DNA of 64,000 nucleotides from Streptomyces sp. NBC_01445 (GCF_035918235.1 NZ_CP109486.1:972855-1036854), one strand, 5' to 3'. Shown: positions 36,961-45,908, counted from the stretch's first letter. Made by a program: numbers and translations. Notes: generated by a model not told the origin, from the sequence alone.

Positions 36961-37362
36961 CTACAGGGGCAGCGTGATGCCCAGCGCCCGCATGGCCGAG
37001 GACGGCGGCCCACCCTCCGAGCGCTCGGTCTTGCGGCCCTTGTCACCGGGCCCGAGCGTGCGCAGGTCCACGGCCTCGGCCGGGGCACCCTTGGCGTACA
37101 GGCCCTCCGGCTCGCTGTCCCGGTCGTGCGGCAGCAGCCAGAAGACACGGCGGCGGAACGTACCCGAGGACCGCGACGGCTTGGCCTGCGCGCCGAGGAC
37201 CGCGTAGCCGACCATGCGGCCGTCCCGGTGGTAGGCGGGCCTGCCACGGCGGGTGGGCAGCCGGTCCAGGCTCTGACGGACGTAGTCCAGCGTGTCGATG
37301 TCCTCGAGCCAGACCAGATCGGTCTCGTGCGCGATCTCGTACTCGGTGATGAGGGCGCTCAT
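36961..37362 (-). CDS. DUF6009-like plasmid protein
   Basis: A protein of 133 residues reading YEIAHETDLVWLEDIDTLDYVRQSLDRLPTR near the start and GRMVGYAVLGAQAKPSRSSGTFRRRVFWLLP in the middle. This resembles a small family carried next to replication genes of Streptomyces plasmids and integrative elements. Its start overlaps the helicase stop by four bases, so it is the last gene of the replication operon. Molecular function is unknown. Confidence 0.65.
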   Translation of the reverse strand: MSALITEYEIAHETDLVWLEDIDTLDYVRQSLDRLPTRRGRPAYHRDGRMVGYAVLGAQAKPSRSSGTFRRRVFWLLPHDRDSEPEGLYAKGAPAEAVDLRTLGPGDKGRKTERSEGGPPSSAMRALGITLPL

Positions 37363-38858
37363 GCTCTCTCCTCGTCGGCCGCCAGTCCGATGCCCGGGTA
37401 GTACTTCCGCTGGTTGGAGAGGATCATCGCCTTGGGCGATGCCAGTCCCAGCACTTCGCGGACCCGGGCCGCGAAGGCGCGTGACGAGATGGGCGGGGCT
37501 CCCTCATTCTGGCACCACGTCTTATAGGCCGTGTACAGCCACGCTTGTTCGGCCCTGAGTTCGGTGTCCAGACGGCAGGACTCGCTCAAAAAGCGCCCGG
37601 TGTGGTCCTCGGTCTCCGCGTACGCGGAGGTGGCGATGCGCACGCGCTCGGGCCCGGTGAGGTCCCGCTCGCCGCCGAGATAGCGACGGGCGCCCTCGAT
37701 CAGCCAGTTGAGGATGCCGGGGCCCTCCTCCGTGACGAGGAGGTCGGCGAGGTTGTCGATCTTCCGGTGGTCGGGCACGACGCGCTCGAACGGGATGAGA
37801 CGCATCCGCCGCCAGAACGCGAAGCCACCCGAGCCGACTTCGGGCCGGTGATTGCCCAGCAGCCATAGTTTGTGGGTCGGTTGGAAGCTGAAGAAGTCCT
37901 GGCGCATGCGGCGCGCCTTGATCCGGTCCCCGCCCGTGAGCAGCTTGACCCGCGCCTCGTCGAACCGGTCTCCGGGCTTGACCTCGCTGCACACGATGAC
38001 GCGGCGGCCGTGGAGTTCGGCCAGGTCGGTGGGGTGGCCCTCGTAAGGGCGGGCCATGAGGAAGCCGGGCGGGGCGGCATCGGCGTAGTCACCGATGAGT
38101 TTCATCAGGACATCGAGCAGCACCGACTTGCCGTTCTTGCCGGAGCCGAAGAGGAACGGCATGACCTGCCCGCCGACGTCTCCGGTGAGGGAGTAGCCCA
38201 GCAGCAGATGCAGGAAGTCGATCATCTCCGCGCCCTCGGGATCCGCACCGAAGGTGTCCCTGAGGAAGCGGTCCCAGCGCGGCGTCGGCATCGCCAGCGG
38301 GGCCGCCGTGGTGGAGCGCGAGTGGAAGTCCTTGTCGGGGTCGGCGCGGTGGATCGTCCCGGTCCGCAGGTCGACGACGCCGGACGGGGTGCACAGAGCG
38401 TACGGATCGGCGTCCAGACGGGCGGCGTTGAGGACCATGCCGGGCGCGGACTTGGCCTGGGTGAGCATCGCATTCATGCCACTGGTGCTCAGCGCGCGGC
38501 GACGGTGCTGCTGCAGCGCCTGCGGAGCGAACACACCGCGCGGGTCGCCGGTGGCCAGCGACTCGGCGAGGTCACCCGCGGCCCACAGCACGGTGTCGTC
38601 CTCGTCGACCTGCCAGCGCGTGCCGTCCCAGCGGAACCAGCCAAGACCCGGCACGTGCCGGTAGTCACGGGCGTACAGGCGGACGAAGAGCTTGGCGTTG
38701 CCGCGGTCGCTGAGGGTGTCGGGCAGCAGCCCCGCGGCGGTGGCGACGACGCCCTCACCCGGTTCGTCGCGGGGCGGGAGAACCGGATGGGCGAGGATCT
38801 GCGAGGCCACGGCCTGGGCATCGAAGTCGAACAGCGTGTCGTTGTTGCGTGCGCTCAC
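37359..38858 (-). CDS. phage/plasmid primase-associated SF3 helicase (P4/D5 family)
   Basis: A protein of 499 residues. An N-terminal D5-type domain (about 90-190) is followed by an SF3 helicase with Walker A GSGKNGKSVLLDVL, Walker B-like RRVIVCSEVKPGD and sensor 1 KLWLLGNHRPEV. A winged-helix C-terminus contains AFAARVREVLGL. It would unwind the origin as a hexamer. The start overlaps the prim-pol stop by four bases, so primase and helicase are translated together. This pairing is the replication module of many actinobacterial integrative elements and plasmids. Confidence 0.9.
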   Translation of the reverse strand: MSARNNDTLFDFDAQAVASQILAHPVLPPRDEPGEGVVATAAGLLPDTLSDRGNAKLFVRLYARDYRHVPGLGWFRWDGTRWQVDEDDTVLWAAGDLAESLATGDPRGVFAPQALQQHRRRALSTSGMNAMLTQAKSAPGMVLNAARLDADPYALCTPSGVVDLRTGTIHRADPDKDFHSRSTTAAPLAMPTPRWDRFLRDTFGADPEGAEMIDFLHLLLGYSLTGDVGGQVMPFLFGSGKNGKSVLLDVLMKLIGDYADAAPPGFLMARPYEGHPTDLAELHGRRVIVCSEVKPGDRFDEARVKLLTGGDRIKARRMRQDFFSFQPTHKLWLLGNHRPEVGSGGFAFWRRMRLIPFERVVPDHRKIDNLADLLVTEEGPGILNWLIEGARRYLGGERDLTGPERVRIATSAYAETEDHTGRFLSESCRLDTELRAEQAWLYTAYKTWCQNEGAPPISSRAFAARVREVLGLASPKAMILSNQRKYYPGIGLAADEERA

Positions 38859-39943
38859 TTTCGGCCCCCCGGATGCAGCGGGTGCAACTGACCCGCGCGC
38901 AGCCCGCTGCGGATGATGGACGCGCAGCGCCTTTCCTGTCCGCCGCGCGCCAGCGCCGCGGCCTCGGTCAGGGACCGCTCGGCCTCGTCCGCGTCGAGGT
39001 GCCCGGCGGCGACAAGCCCTCCGGCGATGTAGGCGGCGCGGTTCAACTTCTCGGAGAACGCGGCCCCTTCGGGGACAGCGGCACAGGCGCTCACGTCGGC
39101 GAGCGAGGCCCGGAGCACCCGGCTCGCCGTGGTCCGCCCGCCGCCCGCCGCGATGACGGCCTGCCGCGCGCGGGGGACGACGGGTCGAGGCGCGGGCGGC
39201 CGCGGCAGATGCCCGGTACGGTCCAGCTCGCGGGCGAGCCAGGCGGGCAGCGGCGCGGGTTCACGCACGGGGCCCATCGCGGTGTACGGGCCGGCATCGG
39301 TGACGGTGCCCGGGGCGACGATGTAGCCGCCGTGCGCCCGGACGTCGACCTGCCAGGCCAGGGCGCGGCCGCCGCCGGACCCGGTGGAGCACTGATAGCG
39401 CCGGCCCGGCTGGGCCCGGTACCACACGTGCAGGCCGCCGGAAGGGGTACGTACGCGCATCGTGGACGTGTCCTGCGCCGAGCTCGTCGCGCCGCGCAGG
39501 GCGGCCAGGACACCGAGCGTGTGAAAGCCGTTCGCGAGGCCGGTCAGATCGACCTGCTCCGCGATGGGGATCCCGGGCAACAGGCTTCCCCTGTCCGGGA
39601 GTTGTCGCTCATGCGCATCGATGTCGATGACGACCAGGCCCGCCGGACCGCAGGAGACCCCCACCCCTAAACGCGGGTTGGCGCCCCACCACCGGTTGAT
39701 CCGGGCGGCATCGAGCGTGGCGGCGCGGAATCCGTGACACCAGCGGCCCTCGACCATGCAGCCGCATCCTTCGTAACTGTGCCCGGGCGCACGGCAGTCC
39801 GCGCAGCTTCCCGCAGGCGTCTTGCGGCCCGGCGACAGCGGATGAACGGGCCAGCCACGACCGGCGAACCAGTGGGCTGTCGCCAGCGCACGGCGCGCCT
39901 GCCCCCCTGAGTCGCTGTCCGGAACCAGCAGTTCAAACGCCAT
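38855..39943 (-). CDS. bifunctional DNA primase/polymerase (prim-pol)
   Basis: About 362 residues from ATG 39943 (GGGGGTGCAC upstream). The N-terminal prim-pol domain shows WFAGRGWPVHPLSPGRKTP, the catalytic acids in LVVIDIDAHE and RTPSGGLHVWY with the conserved histidine. A Cys-rich insert (CADCRAPGHSYEGCGC) is usual in the actinobacterial versions. A C-terminal helical segment joins to the helicase gene. It starts replication by priming and extending DNA. The iteron field and dyad lie directly upstream. Confidence 0.9.
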   Translation of the reverse strand: MAFELLVPDSDSGGQARRALATAHWFAGRGWPVHPLSPGRKTPAGSCADCRAPGHSYEGCGCMVEGRWCHGFRAATLDAARINRWWGANPRLGVGVSCGPAGLVVIDIDAHERQLPDRGSLLPGIPIAEQVDLTGLANGFHTLGVLAALRGATSSAQDTSTMRVRTPSGGLHVWYRAQPGRRYQCSTGSGGGRALAWQVDVRAHGGYIVAPGTVTDAGPYTAMGPVREPAPLPAWLARELDRTGHLPRPPAPRPVVPRARQAVIAAGGGRTTASRVLRASLADVSACAAVPEGAAFSEKLNRAAYIAGGLVAAGHLDADEAERSLTEAAALARGGQERRCASIIRSGLRAGQLHPLHPGGRK

Positions 39944-39955
39944 GTGCACCCCCAT

Positions 39956-40497
39956 GCAGCGACTGAAGCGACCGAAGCCGCTGAGACAGATTAGCGAAGC
40001 GGGAGATACGCACGAGGTCAGTGGGGAAACAAAGATCGGCAAAGGATCGCTCGGCCGAAGCGACCGTCGCCATCACGCAGCGACCGGCAGATGCGTGTCC
40101 AGCTACCGAGGCCGCCTCTCAAAAGCACAGTTCAGAGGGGGTACAGCAGATCCAACAGCGACTGAAGCGACTGAAGCTTTCTATATATGACGCACACGCA
40201 TACCCACCACACAGGAACGGCGCCGTCATATATGCGCACGTTCAGTCGCTTGGGTCGCTGATTCGCCGGGCTACCGCCTCTGACCTGCACTTTCGTCCGA
40301 GCGACCGACAGTGACCCAGGCCCTGCCCCGTAGCTGACGCCCGGCCGCCGGCCCGCACCGCACAGCGACCGGCATCCACCGCACCGGGTCCAGCGACTCA
40401 AGCGACTCTGCAGCGAACATGCACTCACGCGACCCGGCCCGGACGGCAATGTCCTCATCTGAGTCGCTACGGTCGCTTGAATCGCTGCCCCCGCTCC
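39956..40497. other. putative replication origin: iteron field
   Basis: The 590-bp gap before the antitoxin gene has no protein-coding signal, but carries at least eight copies in both orientations of a motif close to AGCGACTGAAGCGAC (for example near 39957, 40050, 40156, 40240, 40295, 40367, 40392 and 40460). It adjoins the prim-pol/helicase operon and is less GC-rich around 40180-40235. Iterons beside a replicase gene are the usual form of a Rep-controlled origin. Confidence 0.6.
40156..40260. repeat. large dyad inside the origin region
   Basis: The left arm 40156-40192 holds two iterons and ends in ATATATGACG; the right arm 40224-40260 begins CGTCATATAT and ends with two iterons inverted. 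The arms are about 37 bp with a few mismatches, around a 31-bp centre. The AT-rich inner ends would be the easiest place to melt. Confidence 0.75.
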
Positions 40498-40508
40498 GCC
40501 GCGCAGCA

Positions 40509-40526
40509 GGTACCAATTAGGTACCA
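40509..40526 (+). promoter_or_regulatory. tandem GGTACCA operator of the toxin-antitoxin operon
   Basis: GGTACCA occurs twice, 11 bp apart (40509 and 40520), immediately before the antitoxin start. Such paired half-sites suit a ribbon-helix-helix autorepressor. Confidence 0.5.
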
Positions 40527-40533
40527 TGGCGGT

Positions 40534-40767
40534 ATGCCGTCTCTCAATGTGTCCTTCACCGACGAGGAAATGGAAGCCGTACGCGCGGGTGCCGCCGCCG
40601 AGGGCAAGAGCCTCAAGGAGTACCTGCACGACCTCGGCGTACGCGAGCTGCAGCGCAAGCAGTTCGTCACCGGCGCCTCCGCCTGGGCCGACAGGCTGCG
40701 CTCCGAGTTCGACGAGGCGTTCCCCGACGAAGCCCCGTCGCCCGGCTCCCCGGCAGCGGCCGCCTGA
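40534..40767 (+). CDS. ribbon-helix-helix antitoxin
   Basis: A protein of 77 residues reading MPSLNVSFTDEEMEAVRAGAAAEGKSLKEYLHDLG, the strand-helix-helix pattern of small CopG/Arc-like antitoxins, followed by an acidic, disordered tail that would cover the toxin. The ATG at 40534 is internal to a longer frame that starts earlier without a site. Its stop is 1 bp before the next gene's ATG, so the pair is one operon. Confidence 0.8.
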   Translation: MPSLNVSFTDEEMEAVRAGAAAEGKSLKEYLHDLGVRELQRKQFVTGASAWADRLRSEFDEAFPDEAPSPGSPAAAA

Positions 40768-40768
40768 C

Positions 40769-41152
40769 ATGATCTTGTACGTGGATGTGGCGTGGCTGCT
40801 GGACGTCCAGGAATTCGCCGTCGGCCGCCAGGACATGAGCGTGTCCGACTACTCAGCGCTCGTGGCGGCCGTCGCCCGCCACAAAACCAGGATGCCCACC
40901 CTCGAGGAGTCCGACCCGGACAACGCCTGGCGGGCAGCAGCCCTCCTGCACACCATCGCCCGCCTTGAACCGCTCCCCCACCACAACAGCCTGTACGCGG
41001 CGTTCGTCGCCGCCCAGTACATGGACCAGTCCGGCGAGACCATCGACCCGCCCTACGGCGCCCTCTCCGACCTCGTACACAAGATCCGCGACACCCGCCT
41101 CGACGTCTACACCGTCGCCGACCACCTGCGCACCTGGAAGATGTCAACTTGA
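40769..41152 (+). CDS. Doc/Fic-like toxin, degenerate active site
   Basis: A protein of 127 residues. The region AWRAAALLHTIARLEPLPHHNSLYAAFVAAQYM aligns by eye with the Doc/Fic core (AALLHSIARNHPFVDGNKR), but the HxFxDGNKR signature is replaced by LPHHNSLYA. The catalytic His and Lys are therefore not in their normal context. It sits 1 bp after the antitoxin gene. It may be an inactive remnant, a different chemistry, or a stabilising partner only. Confidence 0.68.
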   Translation: MILYVDVAWLLDVQEFAVGRQDMSVSDYSALVAAVARHKTRMPTLEESDPDNAWRAAALLHTIARLEPLPHHNSLYAAFVAAQYMDQSGETIDPPYGALSDLVHKIRDTRLDVYTVADHLRTWKMST

Positions 41153-41225
41153 CCCGGTCCTGAAGGATCGGGCTTGGAGGTAGCGTCCAACTGGCTGCTG
41201 GGTGGGCTCCTCCGTCCAGTCACCT

Positions 41226-42383
41226 TTATGGGGTGGCAGGGACGCGTGACTCACGCCCCGCAGTCCACACAGCTTCGCCCTTGCGGGCGATGTTGTGGGA
41301 AGCGTTCCGGTCTGCGTGGGCAACGACCCCGCAGTTGAGGCAGGTGAACAGGGCTTGGCTTGCCCGGTTCTTCTTGTCGATGTGGCCGCACTCGCAGCAC
41401 TGCTGCGAGGTGTAGGCGGGATCGACGAAGACCACGGGGACGCCGGCCCTGCGGGCCTTGTAGACGATGAAGTCTGCGAGCTGGGCAAAGGCCCAGGAGT
41501 GGAGCGCGACCCGTTGGGGCTTGCGGAGCCGTACCCTCTGCCGGATTCCCTTGAGTTCTTCCAGGGAGATTCCGGCCGAGGTGCGTTCAGCCTCGGTCAC
41601 GATCGTCTTGGCGATGATGTGGTTCTGGTTCTTCGCGTGGCGCTGTTCGCGCCGGTTGCGCTTCTTCAACAGCCGCTTGGCGGACTTGGTGGACTTGGCC
41701 TGGAGTTTCCTGCGCAGGTCGAGTTGCCGCTTGCGGTGGCGGTTCAGGCCGCGCCCGGCGGTCTTGTGGCCGGTGGATGTGGTGGCGATGTTGGCGATTC
41801 CCAGGTCCACGCCGATGAAGTGGTCGGGCTCGTACTGCTCGGCCTCGGGAACGTCACACGTCGCGAGCAGGTAGAACACGCCGTCGCGTTCGATCAGGTC
41901 CGATTCGCCCTGCCGGTGGTCCCGGAGCGTCTTGAGTGCGTCAGACGAGCAGGCGAAGCGGACGTTCTTGATGCGCCCGGCGGTTGTCCAGATGCTCACG
42001 GTCTGCGCGTCGTACTGCCAGCTCAAACACCGGTCGTCATACGGTTGCCCGGCCTCGGGCCGAAACGTGATCGGCTTGGACTCGGCCTTGGTACGGCGCT
42101 TCGATCCAGACTTGCCGAGGTTCCCGGCACGGATGTTGGCCCTGAGGGTCGTGTAGGCATCGCGGGTCTTCTTGATGATGTGCTGGGCGGCCTGCGCCCC
42201 CAGTCCCCGCGACCGCAGTTCACCGTAGGTGTGCTTGCGCAGCTCGTACTCACGCGGGACACCGTGCTCGAACGCCACCGCCGACACCCAGTTCGCGGCC
42301 TCGTTGACCGTGCGCAGGGTGCGCTCAAGCGCGGATACCTGCACGGCATCCGGCACGAGTTTGACCTGCGTCACGAGCTTCAC
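41226..42383 (-). CDS. tnpB: TnpB, RNA-guided nuclease of IS200/IS605
   Basis: A protein of 385 residues. All RuvC residues are present: Asp in FIGVDLGIANIATT, Glu in GISLEELKGIR and the last Asp in HADRNASHNIA. The zinc ribbon CCECGH...CLNCG lies between. The family uses an RNA from the element's right end to cut the vacated donor site and so keeps the transposon. The protein looks intact, although its transposase partner is broken. Confidence 0.94.
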   Translation of the reverse strand: MKLVTQVKLVPDAVQVSALERTLRTVNEAANWVSAVAFEHGVPREYELRKHTYGELRSRGLGAQAAQHIIKKTRDAYTTLRANIRAGNLGKSGSKRRTKAESKPITFRPEAGQPYDDRCLSWQYDAQTVSIWTTAGRIKNVRFACSSDALKTLRDHRQGESDLIERDGVFYLLATCDVPEAEQYEPDHFIGVDLGIANIATTSTGHKTAGRGLNRHRKRQLDLRRKLQAKSTKSAKRLLKKRNRREQRHAKNQNHIIAKTIVTEAERTSAGISLEELKGIRQRVRLRKPQRVALHSWAFAQLADFIVYKARRAGVPVVFVDPAYTSQQCCECGHIDKKNRASQALFTCLNCGVVAHADRNASHNIARKGEAVWTAGRESRVPATP

Positions 42384-42403
42384 CGCAGCGATCGTAACGA
42401 TCT

Positions 42404-42838
42404 ATGTCACCACGCTGGGAGCCAAACCCCAATATTCGTAAGGGTCGCACGGTCGTCTACACCCTCCACGCCCATTTGGTCTTCACACCCAAGTACCGGC
42501 GCGGACCGTTCACCGACGAGATCCTTCGACGCTGCGAGGAAGTCATGGCGCCGCGCGTGCGCGGACTTCGAAACAGAGTTGGTCGAGTTCAACGGCGAGA
42601 CCGATCACGTGCACCTGCTGGTGCACTACCCGCCGAAGGTCTCCCTGTCCCGGCTGGTCGGCTCCCTCAAGGGCGTCTCCGCCCGCAGGATCCGTCAGGA
42701 GTTTCCCGGGCACATCCACACGTACCTCTGGGGTGACCACTTCTGGTCGCCCTCGTACTTTGCCGCCTCGTGCGGGGACGCCACGCCCCGCTGTCGATCA
42801 TCAAGGAGTACATCGAGAACCGGAAACGTCCCGGCTGA
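42404..42838 (+). pseudogene. tnpA: IS200-type TnpA (Y1 HUH transposase), two frameshifts
   Basis: Three frames in succession give the parts: RTVVYTLHAHLVFTPKYRR up to about 42550, then ETDHVHLLVHYPPKVSLSRL up to about 42770 with the HUH motif HVH, then PLSIIKEYIENRKRPG to the stop at 42836. Two frameshifts separate them, so the transposase cannot be made and the element should be immobile unless helped in trans. Confidence 0.85.
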
Positions 42839-43001
42839 GGCCAACCGTGCGGACCCGTGGGAACCTGCGGGTCAGAGCAGTCCAGAGAAGCGCTTCCTCC
42901 CGGGCGCGAACGCCCAGGGTTCCGCGCTCGATCCTGCTGAAGGCGCCCCGGAGCCGAGATGCCGCACCAGGCCAGGTCGACGTCCGGTACCTCACCGTCG
43001 C

Positions 43002-45059
43002 TCACGCCTGCCCCCAGGCCGTGTAGCCGAGGTCCAGGTGCCCGAGGCCGGACAGGCGCCGCACCTGCGACACGAACGACCTGGTGAACAGGCGCTGTGC
43101 CGACGTCTCGCCGTAGCGGTCGATGTGGTCGAACACCACCTGGTGGTCATGAGCTGCGCGATCGCGCCAGTCCAGAACCTGCTCCCGGGTCAAGTCCTCG
43201 AGAACCAGCTCATGGTCGGCTTCGACCGGAGCCGGGCGCGGCACAGGCACCACGACCAGGGCCACAGGCGCGACCGGAACGTCGTGGACAGGCCGGCGTG
43301 CCGCGGCTTCGGTACGGGCCTGTGCTGCAGCCGCCTGCCGGGCACGGACCTGCTCCCACTCCCGCTCGCGGGCCCATGCCCTGGCCACGACGGTCTCGTG
43401 CAGCTGCTGCTCGGCGGCTGTCCGGCGCTCGGTCTCGGACGCTGAAGGCATCGCGGCATCCACGGCGGCCGCGACCGCGCGCCGCTGCACACGGCGGTCG
43501 ACTCTGCGGTCCTCGCAGCGCGGGCAGTCCCGGCCGGAGTCGAGCAGGGCGCCGTCGTCACACCGCACGTCGCCGCACTCCTGGCGCTGAGGCAGGCCCC
43601 GGCCGATGAGCCAGCCCACCGGATCCGTGATCGGCCCGCCGAGGCGCAACTGGTCCTCCAGCCGTCGGGCCAGCCGGTCAGCGAGGATCTGCGGGGCGTC
43701 GGCGGGACCGGCGAAGCCCACGACCCGGGCCAGCTCAGTGCGGGCCTTGGCCTCCACCAGGCGACGGGCGGCCGGACGCTCCAGCCGCCCCCAGACCAGC
43801 CGGACCGGAGCCAGGACGTCCCGCAGATCCTGCGAAGGCAGGGCCACCCTTCCCTGCTGCTGCCTGCTCCGGCCCTGGCCGTGTGTGGCCCGCGCGCTTG
43901 CGCCGGTCACCGGGCCGAGGCCGACCTTCCCGCTTTCGACGACCGGGGACTTCTTGGGCTGTTCCCCGCGCAGCGGGCCACCTCCGGCGTCGACCGGCGT
44001 CAGCCGGGCAACAGCGTCGCCGTGGTCGGGCCTGTCCTCGCGCGGGCACGCGCGGTCCGGCAGATCACCGTTCCCACCACGGCCTTCGCCGGAAAAGCCA
44101 CCAGAGAGCGCAAGAGAACCGCCAAGCGTCACCACAGAAGCGTGGAGAGCGTGGTGCTGTGCAGTTGTGGCGAGGTCTGCCGATCCCGAGATTCCGCCCT
44201 GCCCAGGTTCCTCCACGCCAGTAGCCACAAGGGTCTTGCCCGTCCCGCCGGACTCAAGATCTCCGGATGCAGTAGCGGCGTGCTCTGAAAACACCGCACC
44301 GGCCGCCCGCCGGGCCTCCCGCACGGCGAGGCCGTGAGCCCCCGCCACCGGCACCAGGCGCACTCGTGACTTCGCGTGCAGACCCGAACCGGTCTTCTGC
44401 CGCACCACGTCCGCGACGCCGTACTCCTGGAGCCGCTTGAGCACTTTCGCCCCAGCCGCCGCCGTGCAGCCCAGAAGCCGCGCGACCGTAGCCGCCGGAC
44501 GCCCCCGCCCGCTGTCCACCGCCCCGGGGCACAGCCTCAGCCAGCCGGCCGAACCCGTCGTCAGCACCATCAGCAGCAGCCCGAGCCGGTCCGTCGCCGC
44601 ACCCCGGCCCGTACGGCCCGCGAGCAACCCGGCAGGCACCGGATCTTTGCCCTTCGGCGCCCACCCCGGACCGAACAACACCTCGCACAGCCGCAGCAGC
44701 ACCGAGAGCTCCGAGCGGGACAACGCCAGCGCGTGCCGCCGGTCGCCGGCCTTCTGCGCCCGGTACACCGGCACCACCCAGCACTTCAGGCCCGTCGCGT
44801 GCCCTAAGGCGTTGGTCGCCACGTTCGAGGCGAGCACGCCGGAACGACGAAGCTCGGGCAGCACGGTGTGCGCGACCGTCGACTGGGATACGCCGAGCCA
44901 CCGACCAAGCTCCGAGGCCCAGATCGATGTCAGGTACCCGTCTCGGAACTGGGCTTTCGCAGTGAGCACGACGGCCGCGAGGCGGGCGCCGTCCGATGCT
45001 TCCCGCAGCGTGGGGTCCGCCACCAGCGCACGAACCGCCCCCAGCAGGCGGTTGCGCAT
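43002..45059 (-). CDS. large winged-helix DNA-binding plasmid protein, possible Rep
   Basis: About 685 residues from ATG 45059; the open frame reaches 45248 and the start is uncertain. Two helix-turn-helix regions are visible: LGRWLGVSQSTVAHTVLPELRR near the N-terminus and TVARLLGCTAAAGAKVLKRL near residue 210. A Gly/Arg-rich middle is followed by a cysteine cluster (ECGDVRC...CPRCEDRR) and a basic, helical C-terminus. Similar architecture occurs in uncharacterised replication-region proteins of Streptomyces linear plasmids, but I do not recognise a named family. The protein could initiate replication, repress, or organise the plasmid. Confidence 0.6.
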   Translation of the reverse strand: MRNRLLGAVRALVADPTLREASDGARLAAVVLTAKAQFRDGYLTSIWASELGRWLGVSQSTVAHTVLPELRRSGVLASNVATNALGHATGLKCWVVPVYRAQKAGDRRHALALSRSELSVLLRLCEVLFGPGWAPKGKDPVPAGLLAGRTGRGAATDRLGLLLMVLTTGSAGWLRLCPGAVDSGRGRPAATVARLLGCTAAAGAKVLKRLQEYGVADVVRQKTGSGLHAKSRVRLVPVAGAHGLAVREARRAAGAVFSEHAATASGDLESGGTGKTLVATGVEEPGQGGISGSADLATTAQHHALHASVVTLGGSLALSGGFSGEGRGGNGDLPDRACPREDRPDHGDAVARLTPVDAGGGPLRGEQPKKSPVVESGKVGLGPVTGASARATHGQGRSRQQQGRVALPSQDLRDVLAPVRLVWGRLERPAARRLVEAKARTELARVVGFAGPADAPQILADRLARRLEDQLRLGGPITDPVGWLIGRGLPQRQECGDVRCDDGALLDSGRDCPRCEDRRVDRRVQRRAVAAAVDAAMPSASETERRTAAEQQLHETVVARAWAREREWEQVRARQAAAAQARTEAAARRPVHDVPVAPVALVVVPVPRPAPVEADHELVLEDLTREQVLDWRDRAAHDHQVVFDHIDRYGETSAQRLFTRSFVSQVRRLSGLGHLDLGYTAWGQA

Positions 45060-45319
45060 CGTCTTCGTCAGCTGGAGCGGGTTGCCCAACTCGTATCGAG
45101 TGATTTGTGACGTCTTGGGGTGGTTTTCAGGGCCTGTTTGAGGCAGCACTGAACCAGCCCATGCGTGGGTAGCTATAATCTGCTCCGGTAGGAGATAGGT
45201 GAGTTGGCAAACCCTCATCGCGACTCGACGGCCCGGCCAAGGACGCATGACGAGTTCGGTGAGGCGGTATTCAGCTGGAAGTGACTAGCTGGCTGTCATC
45301 TCCTTCTACTGACGCGCGC

Positions 45320-45345
45320 GGCCTGGGAATTGCAGCTCCCAGGCC
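45320..45345. terminator. hairpin after the 158-residue gene
   Basis: GGCCTGGGA and TCCCAGGCC are separated by 8 bases, about 90 bp beyond the stop of the minus-strand gene at 45432. Confidence 0.6.
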
Positions 45346-45431
45346 GCTACGCGTTGGTGGGCCGTGGTGGGTTGTGCCGGTCTGGAGCAGCAGCGCGAGG
45401 AGCTTGGCGACTGCCCGCGCGTACCACTCCC

Positions 45432-45908
45432 CTAAGCCGCGGTTGCTGCCTTGGTGCTGGAGCGACGGCGGCGAGTCTTGAGTGAAGCCATGGCGTCGGG
45501 AAGTTCTGCCACCCACAGCCCGACGGGGATGCGGATGGCGACCCGGCCCTCGAGCTGTTCCAGGTCGAAGGCCGCCCGCTCACCGGGTGTTGTGACCAGA
45601 TGAACGGAATCCTCCAGAACCCACAGGACGGTCTGGGGCGTGGTCTTGGAGTCGGAGACAGCCTGTCGGGCGGCTTCGACTGCGGACGACTGCCACAACT
45701 CGAGGTCCTGGCGGGCACTGCGTGGCCGGCGCGTTCCGGGCCAGACGATCTGAGAGACGAACGCGTACACGCGAAGGGCCACCACCGAGTCCTCGAAGTG
45801 AGGCTCATGGAGGACCCCTTGGTCGCGAGCTTTCCAAGCCCAGGACTCACTGAGGCCTGCTGCTGTGGCAACGGCACTGGTGCTGAGTTGGCCATGGTTC
45901 AGCGACAT
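45432..45908 (-). CDS. hypothetical plasmid protein with N-terminal helix-turn-helix
   Basis: A protein of 158 residues from ATG 45908 (AGGAGAG upstream). The first 45 residues, LSTSAVATAAGLSESWAWKARDQGVL, look like a MerR/plasmid-type helix-turn-helix. The middle is helical with aromatic residues, and the C-terminus is basic (KTRRRRSSTKAATAA). Function is unknown. Its promoter lies beside a TCTAGTGA element shared with the parA operon, so it may be controlled by, or control, the partition genes. Confidence 0.6.
   Translation of the reverse strand: MSLNHGQLSTSAVATAAGLSESWAWKARDQGVLHEPHFEDSVVALRVYAFVSQIVWPGTRRPRSARQDLELWQSSAVEAARQAVSDSKTTPQTVLWVLEDSVHLVTTPGERAAFDLEQLEGRVAIRIPVGLWVAELPDAMASLKTRRRRSSTKAATAA

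Larger units (their letters stand above)
41153..42838. mobile_element. IS605-type element with divergent tnpA and tnpB
   Basis: A complete tnpB on the minus strand and a broken tnpA on the plus strand diverge from about 42390. Beyond the tnpB stop the flank 41153-41225 contains a stem near 41158-41177 (CCCGGTCC-TGAA-GGATCGGG) next to TCAA, the expected right-end hairpin and guide-RNA 3' part. The left end lies near the tnpA start and was not resolved. It interrupts nothing recognisable. Confidence 0.75.

Noticed and set aside
39956..40497. CRISPR array or coding gene
   Set aside because: Units vary in spacing and orientation and are too short; iterons of an origin explain them better.
41295..43445. 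A 716-codon plus-strand frame
   Set aside because: Mostly antisense to tnpB and the 43002 gene; only the part with HVHLLVHYPP belongs to the broken tnpA.
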